Position numbers and translations under genes: made by a program. A stretch of 64,000 nt of DNA from Pseudomonas wuhanensis (GTDB lineage: Bacteria; Pseudomonadota; Gammaproteobacteria; Pseudomonadales; Pseudomonadaceae): the NCBI RefSeq assembly GCF_030687395.1, contig NZ_CP117430.1, forward strand, positions 6,200,001 to 6,264,000, written 5' to 3'. This document shows, piece by piece, positions 1 to 8,770 of this stretch. The notes beneath the pieces were generated by a model, which saw nothing but the letters and a program-made list of their open reading frames with translations, ran no database searches and was not told where the DNA came from. Positions within the stretch are counted from its first letter, which is position 1. Each line of letters begins with the position of its first letter.

Positions 1-936
1 TTCGCTCACCCACGCGTGCCAGACTTCAGGATGTTCCTTCAAGAAGATCTTGGCCAGTTTTGGCGATTCGATCCGCTCTTTGGCCATACGCCCCAGGTTC
101 TGATTCAGCAGGTCGATCGGCAGGTTGACCTTTTCCAGCACGGCCACCAGTTCCGGGGCTTGCTCGTGGAAAGTCTTGGACAGGCCGACCTTGATGGTCA
201 CTTCCTTGTTCACGCCTGGTTTCTCTTCGAGTTTGACCAGGTCGACCTGGCCCATCAGCGGGGTTGGCGACCAGTAGTAGAACAGGATCGGCTCGCCACG
301 TTTGTAGCTCGACAGCACCGCGGCATCCAGTGCCGGGCCGGTGCCTGGGCGGAAGTTGGTGTAGGTGCTTTCCAGACCATAGCTTTTGAGCATTTCGCTG
401 TTGTCCAGCTCACAGGTCCAGCCGGCCGGGCAGTTATAGAAACGCCCCTTGGATGGCTCTTCCTGATCCTTGAACACGGCAGCGTATTTACCCAGATCGG
501 CGATTGCCTTCAGGTCCGGGGCTTTAGGCTCCAGCTTACGCTTGGCGTCGCCTTCTATCACGTAACGCGGTACGTACCAACCTTCGACAGCACCCACGAC
601 AGGCGCGCCGACACCGACAACTTTGCCGGCCTTCTCGGCCTTGTTCCAGACTTCGCTACGACCAACCCACTCTTCGGCGAAGATTTGAATATCGTTGCTG
701 CTCAGGGCGTTTTCCATGGTGATGGAGTTGCCCGGCAGGCTGTCGGTCTTGCAGTCGTAGCCTTTCTCCAACACGACTTGCAGCACGTCGGTCAGCAGCA
801 TGGCGCTTTCCCAGTTCAGGCCGGCGAACTTCACCGGTTTGCCTGATTCGCACCAGCCAGCCGCCTGAGTGGCGCCGGCGCTGGCCAGCAGGCCCATGGA
901 AAGCAATGTGGTCAGCAGGGTCTTGTTCGATTTCAT
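1..936 (-). CDS. hutX: HutX: periplasmic substrate-binding protein of a histidine/betaine-type ABC transporter (3' end outside window)
   Basis: Substrate-binding component of a quaternary-amine/proline-type ABC importer; in the Pseudomonas hut cluster the corresponding HutXWV system takes up histidine. The 312 codons present begin with a signal peptide (MKSNKTLLTTLLSMGLLASA, then an Ala-rich cleavage region ending ATQAAG) and continue into an OpuAC-like domain with the typical early WES, late YYWSPTPLM and a further SPKLAKIFLKEHPE stretch. No stop is reached before base 1, so the C-terminus is missing. The ATG at 936 has an AGGAG about nine bases upstream. It lies 68 bp downstream of the urocanate transporter gene on the same strand. 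HutX rather than a ProX/ChoX paralogue is inferred from position. Confidence 0.88.
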   Translation of the reverse strand, partial: MKSNKTLLTTLLSMGLLASAGATQAAGWCESGKPVKFAGLNWESAMLLTDVLQVVLEKGYDCKTDSLPGNSITMENALSSNDIQIFAEEWVGRSEVWNKAEKAGKVVGVGAPVVGAVEGWYVPRYVIEGDAKRKLEPKAPDLKAIADLGKYAAVFKDQEEPSKGRFYNCPAGWTCELDNSEMLKSYGLESTYTNFRPGTGPALDAAVLSSYKRGEPILFYYWSPTPLMGQVDLVKLEEKPGVNKEVTIKVGLSKTFHEQAPELVAVLEKVNLPIDLLNQNLGRMAKERIESPKLAKIFLKEHPEVWHAWVSE

Positions 937-1004
937 TGTTTGACGCTCCTAATCATGAGTTGGCTTACGGCAGTCAAGAGGCATCCAGCCCTGTCCACAT
1001 CCAA

Positions 1005-2477
1005 TCAGGCCTGCGCCGCAGCGCGACCGGCCCCGCTTGTTATAGGTGCTGCATCGTTGTCCTGCTCGACCGGCAGGATCAGGTGATCGGGTACTGCGCT
1101 GTGCCATTTTTTCGCGCACACGTAATACAGGCCTGCAGGAAGCACCAGACCGATGATCCAGGAAATATCCACACCACCCAGAGCGTCCACCAGCGGACCG
1201 GTGTAGAACTTGGTAGAGATGAACGGCAGTTGCACCAGCACACCGAAGACATAGACGCTGATACCGAGAGGGTTCCAACGGCCGTAGCGACCGTTCGGAT
1301 CGGCCAGCGCCGGCACGTCATAGCGCTCGCGAGTGATGCAGTAGTAGTCCACCAGGTTGATCGCGCTCCATGGCGTGAAGAAAGCCAGCAAAAACAGAAT
1401 GAAGGACTTGAACGCACCGAGGAACGAGTGCTGACCGAGCAATGCGATCAGGGTCGCAGTGCCAACGATGACCAACACGAAGACCAGACGCTGCAAGCGC
1501 GTTACCCGCAGGTCACCACGGAAACCGCTGATGACGGTCGCAATGCACATGAAACTGCCGTAGGAGTTCAGCGTGGAGATGGTGACCTTGCCGAACGCGA
1601 TGCTGAAGTACAGCAGCGCAGCGGTGGCACCGCTGCCGCTCAAACCAACGATGTACGCCACTTCATGACCGGCGAATTGCCCGTTGGCCATGGCGGCGGC
1701 AAACACGCCGAGGATCATCGCCACCTGTGCACCGATAACCGAACCGGCGCCGGCGGCGAAGAAGGTTTTCACCGAGGAAGTCTTGCTCGGCAGGTAACGT
1801 GAATAGTCAGCCACGTAGGGGCCGAAGGCGATCTGCCAGGACGCCGCGAGCGATACCGCGAGCAGGAAGCTGCTCCAGCTGAAGTGGCGTATTTGCAGGA
1901 GTGCGCCAACGTCAGTCTGGCTCATCAGGCGACTGAACAGGTAAACGAAGGCAATCACGCCAATGACGCTGGCGACACGGCCGATGAAATGGATCACCCG
2001 ATAACCGAGCACCGTGACCAGCACGATGACACTGGCGAAGATGAGGATACCGACGCTGTCGCTGACGCCAAACAGCTGGCCCAGCGCCTGGCCGGAAAGC
2101 ACGGTGCCCGTTGCGGTGAAACCCAGGTACATCAGGCACACCAGCACGATCGGGATGGCGGCGCCATACACACCGAACTGTACCCGGCTGGAGATCATCT
2201 GCGGCAGGCCAAGCTTGGGCCCTTGCGCCGCATGCAGCGCCATTACGCCACCGCCGAGCAGTTGACCGATCAACAGCCCAATCAACGACCAAAACACATC
2301 ACCGCCCAGCACCACGGCCAGGGCCCCGGTGACAATCGCGGTGATTTGCAGGTTGGCACCCATCCACAGGGTGAACTGGCTCAACAGACGACCGTGTCTC
2401 TCCGCTTCCGGGATGTAGTCGATCGAACGTTTCTCGATCAACGGTTTGTTGCCTGCACGATCGTCATTAACAGCCAT
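1005..2477 (-). CDS. hutTu: NCS1-family cytosine-permease-like transporter, probable urocanate transporter
   Basis: Inner-membrane cation symporter of the nucleobase:cation symporter-1 family (CodB-like), 490 residues with about twelve hydrophobic segments starting near residue 40. The N-terminal cytosolic stretch contains IDYIPEAERHG and the first membrane segment follows WMGANLQ, both typical of the family. Its place between hutU and hutX matches the gene that studies of P. fluorescens named hutTu, the urocanate-specific transporter; that assignment is from recalled literature plus synteny, since sequence alone only says NCS1. Translation starts at an ATG preceded by AGAGG. It is 66 bp downstream of hutU and probably shares its transcript. 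Confidence 0.85.
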   Translation of the reverse strand: MAVNDDRAGNKPLIEKRSIDYIPEAERHGRLLSQFTLWMGANLQITAIVTGALAVVLGGDVFWSLIGLLIGQLLGGGVMALHAAQGPKLGLPQMISSRVQFGVYGAAIPIVLVCLMYLGFTATGTVLSGQALGQLFGVSDSVGILIFASVIVLVTVLGYRVIHFIGRVASVIGVIAFVYLFSRLMSQTDVGALLQIRHFSWSSFLLAVSLAASWQIAFGPYVADYSRYLPSKTSSVKTFFAAGAGSVIGAQVAMILGVFAAAMANGQFAGHEVAYIVGLSGSGATAALLYFSIAFGKVTISTLNSYGSFMCIATVISGFRGDLRVTRLQRLVFVLVIVGTATLIALLGQHSFLGAFKSFILFLLAFFTPWSAINLVDYYCITRERYDVPALADPNGRYGRWNPLGISVYVFGVLVQLPFISTKFYTGPLVDALGGVDISWIIGLVLPAGLYYVCAKKWHSAVPDHLILPVEQDNDAAPITSGAGRAAAQA

Positions 2478-2543
2478 TGTTCAACCTCTGTGGATTGTTA
2501 TGGGAAGCCATTGTGGAACTGCTTTTTTGTTAAGCAATCGGCG

Positions 2544-4232
2544 TTACTTGCCGGTAATCATCGGCAGGTTCAGGCCCTGCTCCTTGGCGCAATCGATTGC
2601 GATCTGGTAACCCGCATCGGCGTGACGCATGACACCGGTAGCCGGGTCGTTGTGCAGCACGCGAGCGATACGCTCGGCCGCTTCGTCAGTACCGTCGCAG
2701 ACAATCACCATGCCCGAGTGCTGGGAGAAGCCCATGCCGACGCCGCCGCCGTGGTGCAGGGAAACCCAGGTCGCGCCGCTCGCGGTGTTGAGCAGAGCGT
2801 TGAGCAGTGGCCAGTCGGACACGGCGTCGGAACCGTCCTGCATCGATTCGGTTTCGCGGTTAGGGCTGGCAACAGAGCCGGAATCCAGGTGGTCGCGACC
2901 GATCACGATTGGCGCGGACAATTCACCGCTACGGACCATTTCGTTGAACGCCAGACCGAGCTTGGCGCGCAGGCCCAGGCCAACCCAGCAGATACGGGCC
3001 GGCAGACCCTGGAAGCTGATGCGCTCGCGGGCCATGTCCAGCCAGTTGTGCAGGTGGGCGTCGTCCGGGATCAGTTCTTTTACTTTGGCGTCGGTTTTGT
3101 AGATGTCTTCAGCGTTACCCGACAGCGCGGCCCAACGGAACGGGCCGATGCCACGGCAGAACAGCGGACGGATGTAAGCCGGTACGAAGCCTGGGAAGTC
3201 GAACGCGTTTTCCACGCCTTCTTCTTGCGCCATCTGACGGATGTTGTTGCCGTAGTCGAAGGTCGGAATACCCATCTTCTGGAATTCGAGCATCGCTTTA
3301 ACGTGCACGGCCATCGATTGCTTGGCGGCTTTGACCACGGCAGCAGGCTCGGTCTTGGCGCGAGCGCGGTACTCTTCCCAGGTCCAGCCGGCCGGCAGGT
3401 AACCGTTGAGCGGGTCGTGGGCGCTGGTCTGGTCGGTGACCATGTCTGGGCGCACGCCGCGTTTGACCAGTTCTGGAAGGATTTCAGCGGCGTTGCCGAG
3501 CAGGGCGATGGAAATCGCTTTGCCTTCCTTGGTGTATTTGGCGATGCGGGCCAGAGCGTCGTCGAGGTCGGTGGCTTGCTCATCGACATAGCGGCTGTTC
3601 AGGCGGAAATCGATGCTGACCTGCTGGCATTCGATGTTCAGCGAGCAAGCGCCGGCCAGGGTCGCGGCCAAAGGCTGAGCGCCGCCCATGCCGCCGAGGC
3701 CTGCGGTCAGGACCCAACGACCTTTCAGGTCATCGTTATAGTGTTGGCGACCGGCTTCGACGAAGGTTTCGTAGGTGCCCTGGACGATGCCCTGGCTACC
3801 GATGTAGATCCAGCTGCCGGCGGTCATCTGGCCGTACATGGCCAGGCCTTTGGCGTCCAGTTCGTTGAAGTGTTCCCAGCTCGCCCAGTGCGGCACCAGG
3901 TTGGAGTTGGCGATCAGCACACGCGGGGCGTTGCTGTGGGTCTTGAACACGCCGACCGGCTTGCCGGATTGCACCAGCAGGGTCTCGTCGTCGTTCAGGC
4001 TGGTCAGGCTTTCGACGATCTTGTCGTAGCATTCCCAGTTACGTGCCGCACGACCGATACCGCCGTAAACCACCAGTTCTTTAGGGTTCTCGGCGACTTC
4101 CGGGTCGAGGTTGTTCATCAGCATGCGCAGCGGCGCTTCGGTCAGCCAGCTCTTGGCGGTCAGCTTGTTACCGCGGGCAGCGCGGATTTCGACATTGCGG
4201 TATTTAGTAGGTTTCTGGGTATTGTCAGTCAC
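2544..4232 (-). CDS. hutU: Urocanate hydratase
   Basis: Cytosolic NAD-dependent urocanase, second step of histidine breakdown, converting urocanate to imidazolonepropionate. The 562 residues match the usual length of about 555-560. Recognisable blocks are [12 protein letters not shown] near the N-terminus, the glycine-rich NAD-binding [18 protein letters not shown], the [10 protein letters not shown] segment carrying the conserved active-site cysteine, and the C-terminal [20 protein letters not shown]. The start is a GTG at 4232 with a strong GAGGAG nine bases upstream. The gene is separated from hutCD by about 450 bp that hold a HutC-type operator and a sigma-54 promoter, so it heads its own transcription unit (hutU-hutTu-hutX). 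Confidence 0.97.
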   Translation of the reverse strand: MTDNTQKPTKYRNVEIRAARGNKLTAKSWLTEAPLRMLMNNLDPEVAENPKELVVYGGIGRAARNWECYDKIVESLTSLNDDETLLVQSGKPVGVFKTHSNAPRVLIANSNLVPHWASWEHFNELDAKGLAMYGQMTAGSWIYIGSQGIVQGTYETFVEAGRQHYNDDLKGRWVLTAGLGGMGGAQPLAATLAGACSLNIECQQVSIDFRLNSRYVDEQATDLDDALARIAKYTKEGKAISIALLGNAAEILPELVKRGVRPDMVTDQTSAHDPLNGYLPAGWTWEEYRARAKTEPAAVVKAAKQSMAVHVKAMLEFQKMGIPTFDYGNNIRQMAQEEGVENAFDFPGFVPAYIRPLFCRGIGPFRWAALSGNAEDIYKTDAKVKELIPDDAHLHNWLDMARERISFQGLPARICWVGLGLRAKLGLAFNEMVRSGELSAPIVIGRDHLDSGSVASPNRETESMQDGSDAVSDWPLLNALLNTASGATWVSLHHGGGVGMGFSQHSGMVIVCDGTDEAAERIARVLHNDPATGVMRHADAGYQIAIDCAKEQGLNLPMITGK

Positions 4233-4366
4233 GAAAAAGACTCCTCAGCGATCAATTCAAACCAGCCCTGGCAATGGGCAAGCCAGCCTGTGCGCGTCAA
4301 AGCGCCACAAGCGAATCAGTGGACGCTGCGAGGAGTCTCGAATCGACTCATACGCATACGTCTTTA

Positions 4367-4380
4367 CTTGTACATACAAG
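4367..4380. promoter_or_regulatory. HutC operator before hutU
   Basis: CTTGTA-CA-TACAAG, perfect 6-bp arms about a 2-bp centre; with its flanks it resembles the operators described for hut genes of P. putida and Klebsiella. It overlaps the start site predicted from the adjacent sigma-54 element, so HutC bound here would block initiation. Assignment to HutC is inferred from similarity and position. Confidence 0.8.
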
Positions 4381-4384
4381 CATA

Positions 4385-4401
4385 TGCAATCAAGCGGCCA
4401 A
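4385..4401 (-). promoter_or_regulatory. Sigma-54 promoter of hutU
   Basis: On the minus strand TTGGCCGCTTGATTGCA has GG and GC cores separated by exactly 10 bases and an intact TTGC at -12, against the consensus YTGGCACGrNNNTTGCW. The predicted start is near 4374, leaving a leader of about 140 bases. The literature describes hutU of P. fluorescens as sigma-54-dependent and under CbrAB and NtrBC, in agreement. Confidence 0.7.
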
Positions 4402-4510
4402 CTTGCTGGATGAGTGCTCAAGAAAAGTTTTGAAAGGGCTGGAAAGCCTGTAGATCAAGGGCTTTAACGGAGATGAAATTTTTCGGGGGGATTTTGTGCG
4501 CGGATGATGG

Positions 4511-4558
4511 TTGTTACTTGAACGTGGTTTTGCGCCACGCTGGGGCGTTCGGTAACAA
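4511..4558. promoter_or_regulatory. Candidate activator site (CbrB-like inverted TGTTAC/GTAACA) upstream of hutU
   Basis: TTGTTAC at 4511-4517 and GTAACAA at 4552-4558 are perfect 7-bp inverted arms 34 bp apart, about 140-185 bases upstream of the predicted hutU start site, an enhancer-like distance. TGTTAC half-sites are those I recall for CbrB. The spacing is wide, so this is a candidate only. Confidence 0.4.
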
Positions 4559-4600
4559 AGTGGTGCGCAATGGGAAACGGGTTTTGAGCCCAGAAAAGCA

Positions 4601-4662
4601 TCGCGGGCAAGCCCGCTCCCACAAGTACGATGATGTCCCTGTGGGAGCGGGCTTGCCCGCGA
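4601..4662. repeat. REP pair (inverted)
   Basis: Two copies of the 23-bp element TCGCGGGCAAGCCCGCTCC(CACA) face each other across a 16-bp spacer between hutD and the hutU promoter region. Perfect arms allow a long hairpin. Confidence 0.93.
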
Positions 4663-4683
4663 TAGAGGCGACTCGGTGCTGGA

Positions 4684-5253
4684 TCAGCGCGCGATCAGCT
4701 CGATCACACAGCACTGCCCCTTGAGAGAGATATCCAGCAGGCCAACGTTACCGTCCAGTTGCAGACAATCATGGCGCCCTAGCTGAGAGGCGTTGTTACC
4801 CACCGTCACTTCAAGCTGTTCTGCCACGCTGAACACCAACACGGTGCCGGCCGAGCTGAAAAACCGCTGCCCGCCCTCCAGCCACTGCAACCGCGCACTG
4901 TAACGGTCCGGCGCATAAATCAGGTTGAAGTCGCGAATCGGCCCGCCGAGCAATGTGCAGGACACATGACTCTCGCCACTGAAAGCAAACGGGTCCAGCG
5001 GTAACAACGGCCGCGTGTCCTGGCCGTCGACGCGCAAGCTCATGCCCTCGCCTTGCAGCACGGTGATCACCCGCTCATAGCCGGCAAAGGTGGAAAACCC
5101 GCCCGACTCACCGATGTCGGCAATCGACAGCCGCCAACCGAAACCCTCAAGGCCAGCCCCTCCATCACGGGTGATTTCTTCGGTGCTGCCACCGCCGTTT
5201 TTCCACGGCATGCGCGGGTAATCTGTTGCGCGTAAAACTTTCAACTGGCTCAT
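4684..5253 (-). CDS. hutD: HutD family protein
   Basis: A 189-residue cupin-like protein of the HutD/Ves family. Work in P. fluorescens suggests HutD tempers hut induction, possibly by binding an intermediate; its biochemical activity is not established. Family marks visible are YPRMPWKNGGGSTEEI at the N-terminus and the following WRLSIADIGESGGFSTF. It starts ten bases after the hutC stop and is co-transcribed with it. An inverted REP pair follows it, marking the end of the hutCD unit before the separate hutU promoter. Confidence 0.93.
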   Translation of the reverse strand: MSQLKVLRATDYPRMPWKNGGGSTEEITRDGGAGLEGFGWRLSIADIGESGGFSTFAGYERVITVLQGEGMSLRVDGQDTRPLLPLDPFAFSGESHVSCTLLGGPIRDFNLIYAPDRYSARLQWLEGGQRFFSSAGTVLVFSVAEQLEVTVGNNASQLGRHDCLQLDGNVGLLDISLKGQCCVIELIAR

Positions 5254-5263
5254 TCAGGGCTCT

Positions 5264-6025
5264 TTATTTATGGAACCGTCCTTCCAGACGATGACGGGAA
5301 CCGGGGTGGATCAAACGGGCGGCGGTCACGGGCTGACGGCCGGACCAGGTGCGGCGACGAATCAGCAGGCAAGGCTCGCCCTTTTCAATCTGCAGCAACT
5401 TGCATTCGGACGGCTCGGCGAGAATCGCTTCGACCACATGCTCGCCTTCGGTCAACGGCGCGACCTGATTCAGATAGGCGTAAGGCGTTTGCAGGGTGAA
5501 GTCTTGCTTGAGGTAGTCCGGCGCCACCAGCGCGTTGACGAAACGGTCTTCGATTTGCACTGGAATATCGTTCTCGAAATGCACGATCAACGAGTGAAAA
5601 ACCCTCTGGCCTTCGCGCATGTCCAGGGCCAGGGCCCGCTCGGAACCGGCGGCTTCTTCTTCAAGGGTGATCACCTTGCAGGTGTGACGATGGCCACGGG
5701 AGGCGATCTCGTCGGCGATGTTGTGCACTTCAAACAAAGCAGACTGACTTTTCGGCTCGGCGACGAACGTTCCGACACCCTGCATGCGCACCAGCAAGCC
5801 GTCGGCGGTCATCTCGCGCAGGGCGCGGTTGATGGTCATGCGGCTGAAACCCAGCTGGCTGACCAACTCGCTTTCCGACGGAACGCGGTAGTGCGGCGGC
5901 CAGTTTCCACTGTCGATTTGCTGGGTGATCATCTGTTTCACGCGGGCGTACAAGGGCGCCGGACTGTCGCCCAGATTGGCGCTCAGATTGGCATTCGGCG
6001 GCAATGTGGCAGAGGGAGTCGGCAC
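5264..6025 (-). CDS. hutC: HutC: GntR-family histidine utilisation repressor
   Basis: Transcriptional repressor of hut genes, released by urocanate. The 253 residues comprise an N-terminal GntR winged helix (about residues 25-95: APLYARVKQMI, then VPSESELVSQLGFSRMTINR, the recognition region) and a UTRA ligand-binding domain. The start is a GTG at 6025, chosen because PTPSA..APLYARVKQ aligns with known HutC N-termini. It is transcribed divergently from hutF, with a perfect TGTATATACA palindrome in the 107-bp gap, pointing to autoregulation. A second operator-like palindrome precedes hutU. Confidence 0.96.
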   Translation of the reverse strand: MPTPSATLPPNANLSANLGDSPAPLYARVKQMITQQIDSGNWPPHYRVPSESELVSQLGFSRMTINRALREMTADGLLVRMQGVGTFVAEPKSQSALFEVHNIADEIASRGHRHTCKVITLEEEAAGSERALALDMREGQRVFHSLIVHFENDIPVQIEDRFVNALVAPDYLKQDFTLQTPYAYLNQVAPLTEGEHVVEAILAEPSECKLLQIEKGEPCLLIRRRTWSGRQPVTAARLIHPGSRHRLEGRFHK

Positions 6026-6089
6026 GGTTAATCCTTGATCATCTGTTAGAGGTTGCTAGCTTGCCGGAGTTTACCGAGCAGGCAAACGT

Positions 6090-6106
6090 CTGTATATGTA
6101 TATACA
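6090..6106. promoter_or_regulatory. HutC-type operator between hutC and hutF
   Basis: CTGTATATGTATATACA contains the perfect 10-bp palindrome TGTATATACA at 6097-6106, with a half repeat just before it. Its position in the divergent hutC-hutF gap suggests that one site controls both genes. Confidence 0.7.
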
Positions 6107-6132
6107 AATAACACACGATGGGGTGCTGAACC

Positions 6133-7497
6133 ATGTCCGCCTTCTTTGCCGAACGCGCGCTGCTGCCTAGTGGATGGGCCAACAATGTACGTCTTGAGGT
6201 CAGCGCCGATGGCATGCTGACCCATATCCAGGCCGATTCCCACGCAGATGACGCCGAACGGTTGAGCGGCCCGCTGCTGCCGGGGATGCCGAATTTACAC
6301 TCACACGCCTTCCAGCGGGCCATGGCCGGACTGGCGGAAGTGGCGGGTAATCCGAACGACAGTTTCTGGACCTGGCGCGATCTGATGTATCGGCTCGTCG
6401 GAAAAATCAGCCCGGACCAACTCGGCGTCATCGCCCGTCAGCTGTACATCGAAATGCTCAAGGCCGGCTACACCTCGGTCGCGGAATTTCATTACGTGCA
6501 CCACGACACCAACGGCCAACCGTATGCAGATTCAGCGGAACTGGCATTGCGCATCAGCCAGGCGGCCAGCAGCGCCGGTATCGGCCTGACCCTGCTGCCG
6601 GTGCTCTATAGCCACTCCGGTTTCGGCGGCCAGACCCCGAACGACGGCCAACGCCGTTTTATCAACAGCACCGAAAACTACCTGAAACTTCAGTCGCGCT
6701 TGCAGCCGATCCTGGCACAGCAACCGGCCCAATCACTCGGCCTGTGTTTCCACTCGTTGCGTGCGGTAACACCGCAGCAGATCAGTGAAGTGCTGGCGGC
6801 CAGCGACAAGCAGTGCCCGGTACACATTCACATTGCCGAACAGCAGAAGGAAGTCGATGACTGCCTGAGCTGGAGTGGTCGCCGTCCGCTGCAATGGCTG
6901 TACGAAAACACTGAAGTCGATCAGCGTTGGTGCCTGGTGCACGCGACCCACGCCAACCCGGAAGAAGTTACGCTCATGGCCAAGAGCCGCGCTATCGCTG
7001 GCCTGTGCCTGACCACCGAAGCCAACCTCGGCGACGGGATTTTCCCGGCGGTGGATTTCATGGCACAGGGCGGGCGCATGGGCATCGGTTCCGACAGCCA
7101 TGTGTCGTTAAGCGTGGTGGAAGAATTACGCTGGCTGGAATACGGCCAGCGTCTGCGCGATCAGCGGCGTAATCGTTTGTATGGCGCGGATCAGCCGATG
7201 GTCGGCCGCACATTGTACGACGCCGCGCTGGATGGCGGCGCCCAGGCGCTGGGGCAACCGATTGGCGCCCTGGAGGTCGGCAAGCGTGCGGATTGGTTGG
7301 TGCTCGATGGCAACGATCCGTATCTGGCGACGGCCAGTGGCGACGGGATTCTCAATCGTTGGTTGTTTGCCGGTGGTGATCGCCAGGTGCGGGATGTGCT
7401 GGTCAACGGCCAGTGGGTCGTGCGTGATGGGCGGCATGCCGGGGAAGAAGAGAGTAATCGGGCGTTTACCCAGGTTTTGCGCGATCTCTTGGGCTGA
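6133..7497 (+). CDS. hutF: Formimidoylglutamate deiminase
   Basis: Amidohydrolase-superfamily metalloenzyme that deiminates N-formimino-L-glutamate to N-formylglutamate plus ammonia, the branch used in pseudomonads. The 454 residues carry the metal-binding MPNLHSHAFQRAMAG (His about 56 and 58), HIHIAEQQKEVDDC, LVHATHANPEE with a further ligand, and GSDSHVSLSVVEELRW with the catalytic/metal Asp. The C-terminal small beta domain (EVGKRADWLVLDGNDP) is as expected. The gene is divergent from hutC across a shared operator, so it is a single-gene unit of the HutC regulon, ending in a REP pair. Confidence 0.97.
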   Translation: MSAFFAERALLPSGWANNVRLEVSADGMLTHIQADSHADDAERLSGPLLPGMPNLHSHAFQRAMAGLAEVAGNPNDSFWTWRDLMYRLVGKISPDQLGVIARQLYIEMLKAGYTSVAEFHYVHHDTNGQPYADSAELALRISQAASSAGIGLTLLPVLYSHSGFGGQTPNDGQRRFINSTENYLKLQSRLQPILAQQPAQSLGLCFHSLRAVTPQQISEVLAASDKQCPVHIHIAEQQKEVDDCLSWSGRRPLQWLYENTEVDQRWCLVHATHANPEEVTLMAKSRAIAGLCLTTEANLGDGIFPAVDFMAQGGRMGIGSDSHVSLSVVEELRWLEYGQRLRDQRRNRLYGADQPMVGRTLYDAALDGGAQALGQPIGALEVGKRADWLVLDGNDPYLATASGDGILNRWLFAGGDRQVRDVLVNGQWVVRDGRHAGEEESNRAFTQVLRDLLG

Positions 7498-7507
7498 CAC
7501 AAAAAAA

Positions 7508-7596
7508 TGTGGGAGCGAGCCTGCTCGCGATAGGGCCGTCCAATTCAACAGAAGTGTTGACTGACATTCCGCTATCGCGAGCAGGCTCGCTCCCAC
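7508..7596. repeat. REP pair, CGAGCAGGCTCGC subtype
   Basis: Inverted arms of GTGGGAGCGAGCCTGCTCGC type, about 22 bp each, lie between the convergent hutF and lipocalin genes. The core GAGCCTGCTCGCGA differs from the GGCTTGCCCGCGA core of the other eight pairs in the window. Confidence 0.92.
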
Positions 7597-7618
7597 CTTT
7601 TTTGATCTTCGGCGACCG

Positions 7619-8188
7619 CTAGTTCGAAGTCTTGGCCATCTTGCTATCCGATGCGCGCCAGATCAGCCGCGTCGTGTCATAGCCCTGCTGACGCGCCTTG
7701 CTCAGCAGTTCTTCGCGCACGACACCATTGACCGTCGGGGTGCGTGACAGCAGCCAGAGGTGACGGCGGCTCGGGTCGCCGACAATCGCGGTCTTGTAAT
7801 CATCGCTGACGTACAACACCCAGTACTCTCCCTTCGCCAAACCGGGTATCAGTCGCGAGAACCAGGTATCGAACTCGACCCACAGCTTGTCGGCCTTGCC
7901 AGGTACCTGTGGATAAGCCGTGCCTTTGGCCTCTTCCCATTGCCAGTCCGACGTCAGGCAGCGGTTCAGCACCGCCATGTCACCTTCAGGCTTGAGGCTG
8001 TAATGGGCTTCGGATTGCGCGCAGTTGCGCTGGAAATACACCGGCAGACGCGCCAGTTCGTACCAGGTTCCCTGGTAGCGCTTGAGGTTGACCGAGTTGA
8101 CGGTCTTGGGTGCCAACGGATCTACGCCAGAAGTGGCGCAGCCGGCCAATACCAGGCCGGCAAAAAGAACGATCAGTAACCGCTTCAT
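7619..8188 (-). CDS. blc: Lipocalin family lipoprotein (Blc-like)
   Basis: Outer-membrane-anchored bacterial lipocalin, a beta-barrel that binds lipids or other hydrophobic molecules. The signal MKRLLIVLFAGLVLAGC ends in a clear lipobox (LAGC, Cys 17), and the lipocalin signature YQGTWYELARLP follows near residue 40. Later strands contain YWVLYVSDDYKTAIVGDPSR and LWLLSRTP, as in Blc of E. coli (about 177 residues; 189 here). A small lipoprotein gene lies 33 bp upstream on the same strand, so the two may be co-transcribed. Confidence 0.92.
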   Translation of the reverse strand: MKRLLIVLFAGLVLAGCATSGVDPLAPKTVNSVNLKRYQGTWYELARLPVYFQRNCAQSEAHYSLKPEGDMAVLNRCLTSDWQWEEAKGTAYPQVPGKADKLWVEFDTWFSRLIPGLAKGEYWVLYVSDDYKTAIVGDPSRRHLWLLSRTPTVNGVVREELLSKARQQGYDTTRLIWRASDSKMAKTSN

Positions 8189-8221
8189 TATTTTTTTCTC
8201 CCGCGGGCGAATAGCCCCGGT

Positions 8222-8476
8222 TTACTTCAGGCCTTGGCCAGAAAACATCAGCACTTTGTCACCGGCGTACTGCACGCTGATAAAGCTGTTTTTGTCACCC
8301 CAAGTGCAACTGGACATGCCGAGCGCGCCCGAGCAATCGGTCGGTTTGCCCAGCAAGGTTTCAACCTCGGCCTTGGGCATGCCGGTCGACAGCTTCGAGT
8401 AATTTTCCTGATTGATCTTGCCGCACGCTGCCAACAACACGCAGAACGAGAGCAAGGCGATAGATCGCAGCGACAT
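8222..8476 (-). CDS. Small BamE/SmpA-like lipoprotein (DUF3862 type)
   Basis: An 84-residue lipoprotein. The signal ends LLAAC (Cys 18), followed by a short domain with INQENYSKLSTGMPKAEVE and LLGKPTDC, the pattern of the BamE/SmpA-OmlA fold: a start motif, an (M)xxxEVxxLLG helix and strands ending CTWGDKNSFISVQY. Two further cysteines (in PTDCSG and SSCTWG) could form a disulphide in the periplasm. No specific role can be assigned. It is probably co-transcribed with the downstream lipocalin gene. Confidence 0.85.
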   Translation of the reverse strand: MSLRSIALLSFCVLLAACGKINQENYSKLSTGMPKAEVETLLGKPTDCSGALGMSSCTWGDKNSFISVQYAGDKVLMFSGQGLK

Positions 8477-8770
8477 GGTGTAACTCCTGGGGGCGAAGGG
8501 AATGGCATGGCTGCCAAGCTGAAGCTTAGAAGAGAAAACCCCTGTCTGGTTCCCTGAGCATTCGGCTATTTATTCGCCCGTCCGTCAGCCTTTTGACGAT
8601 AAATCAGCGACTTTTTCGCGCCGCTGAGTATTTCGTCGGTTTTCGCAGCAGCCGCCTAATCTTTGGCGCTGGCCAGTCGACATAGAAGCAGCGCAAAGCC
8701 TTCCACTGTGGCAAATTGACACCCCTTGTTGACCAGCCCCTTCGCGGTAGCTCATTTAATGACCAGAAAC

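Noticed and set aside
1884..4433. 849-codon open frame on the plus strand opposite hutU and the urocanate transporter
   Set aside because: It is antisense to two certain genes, has no recognisable domain, and long antisense frames are common in GC-rich DNA.
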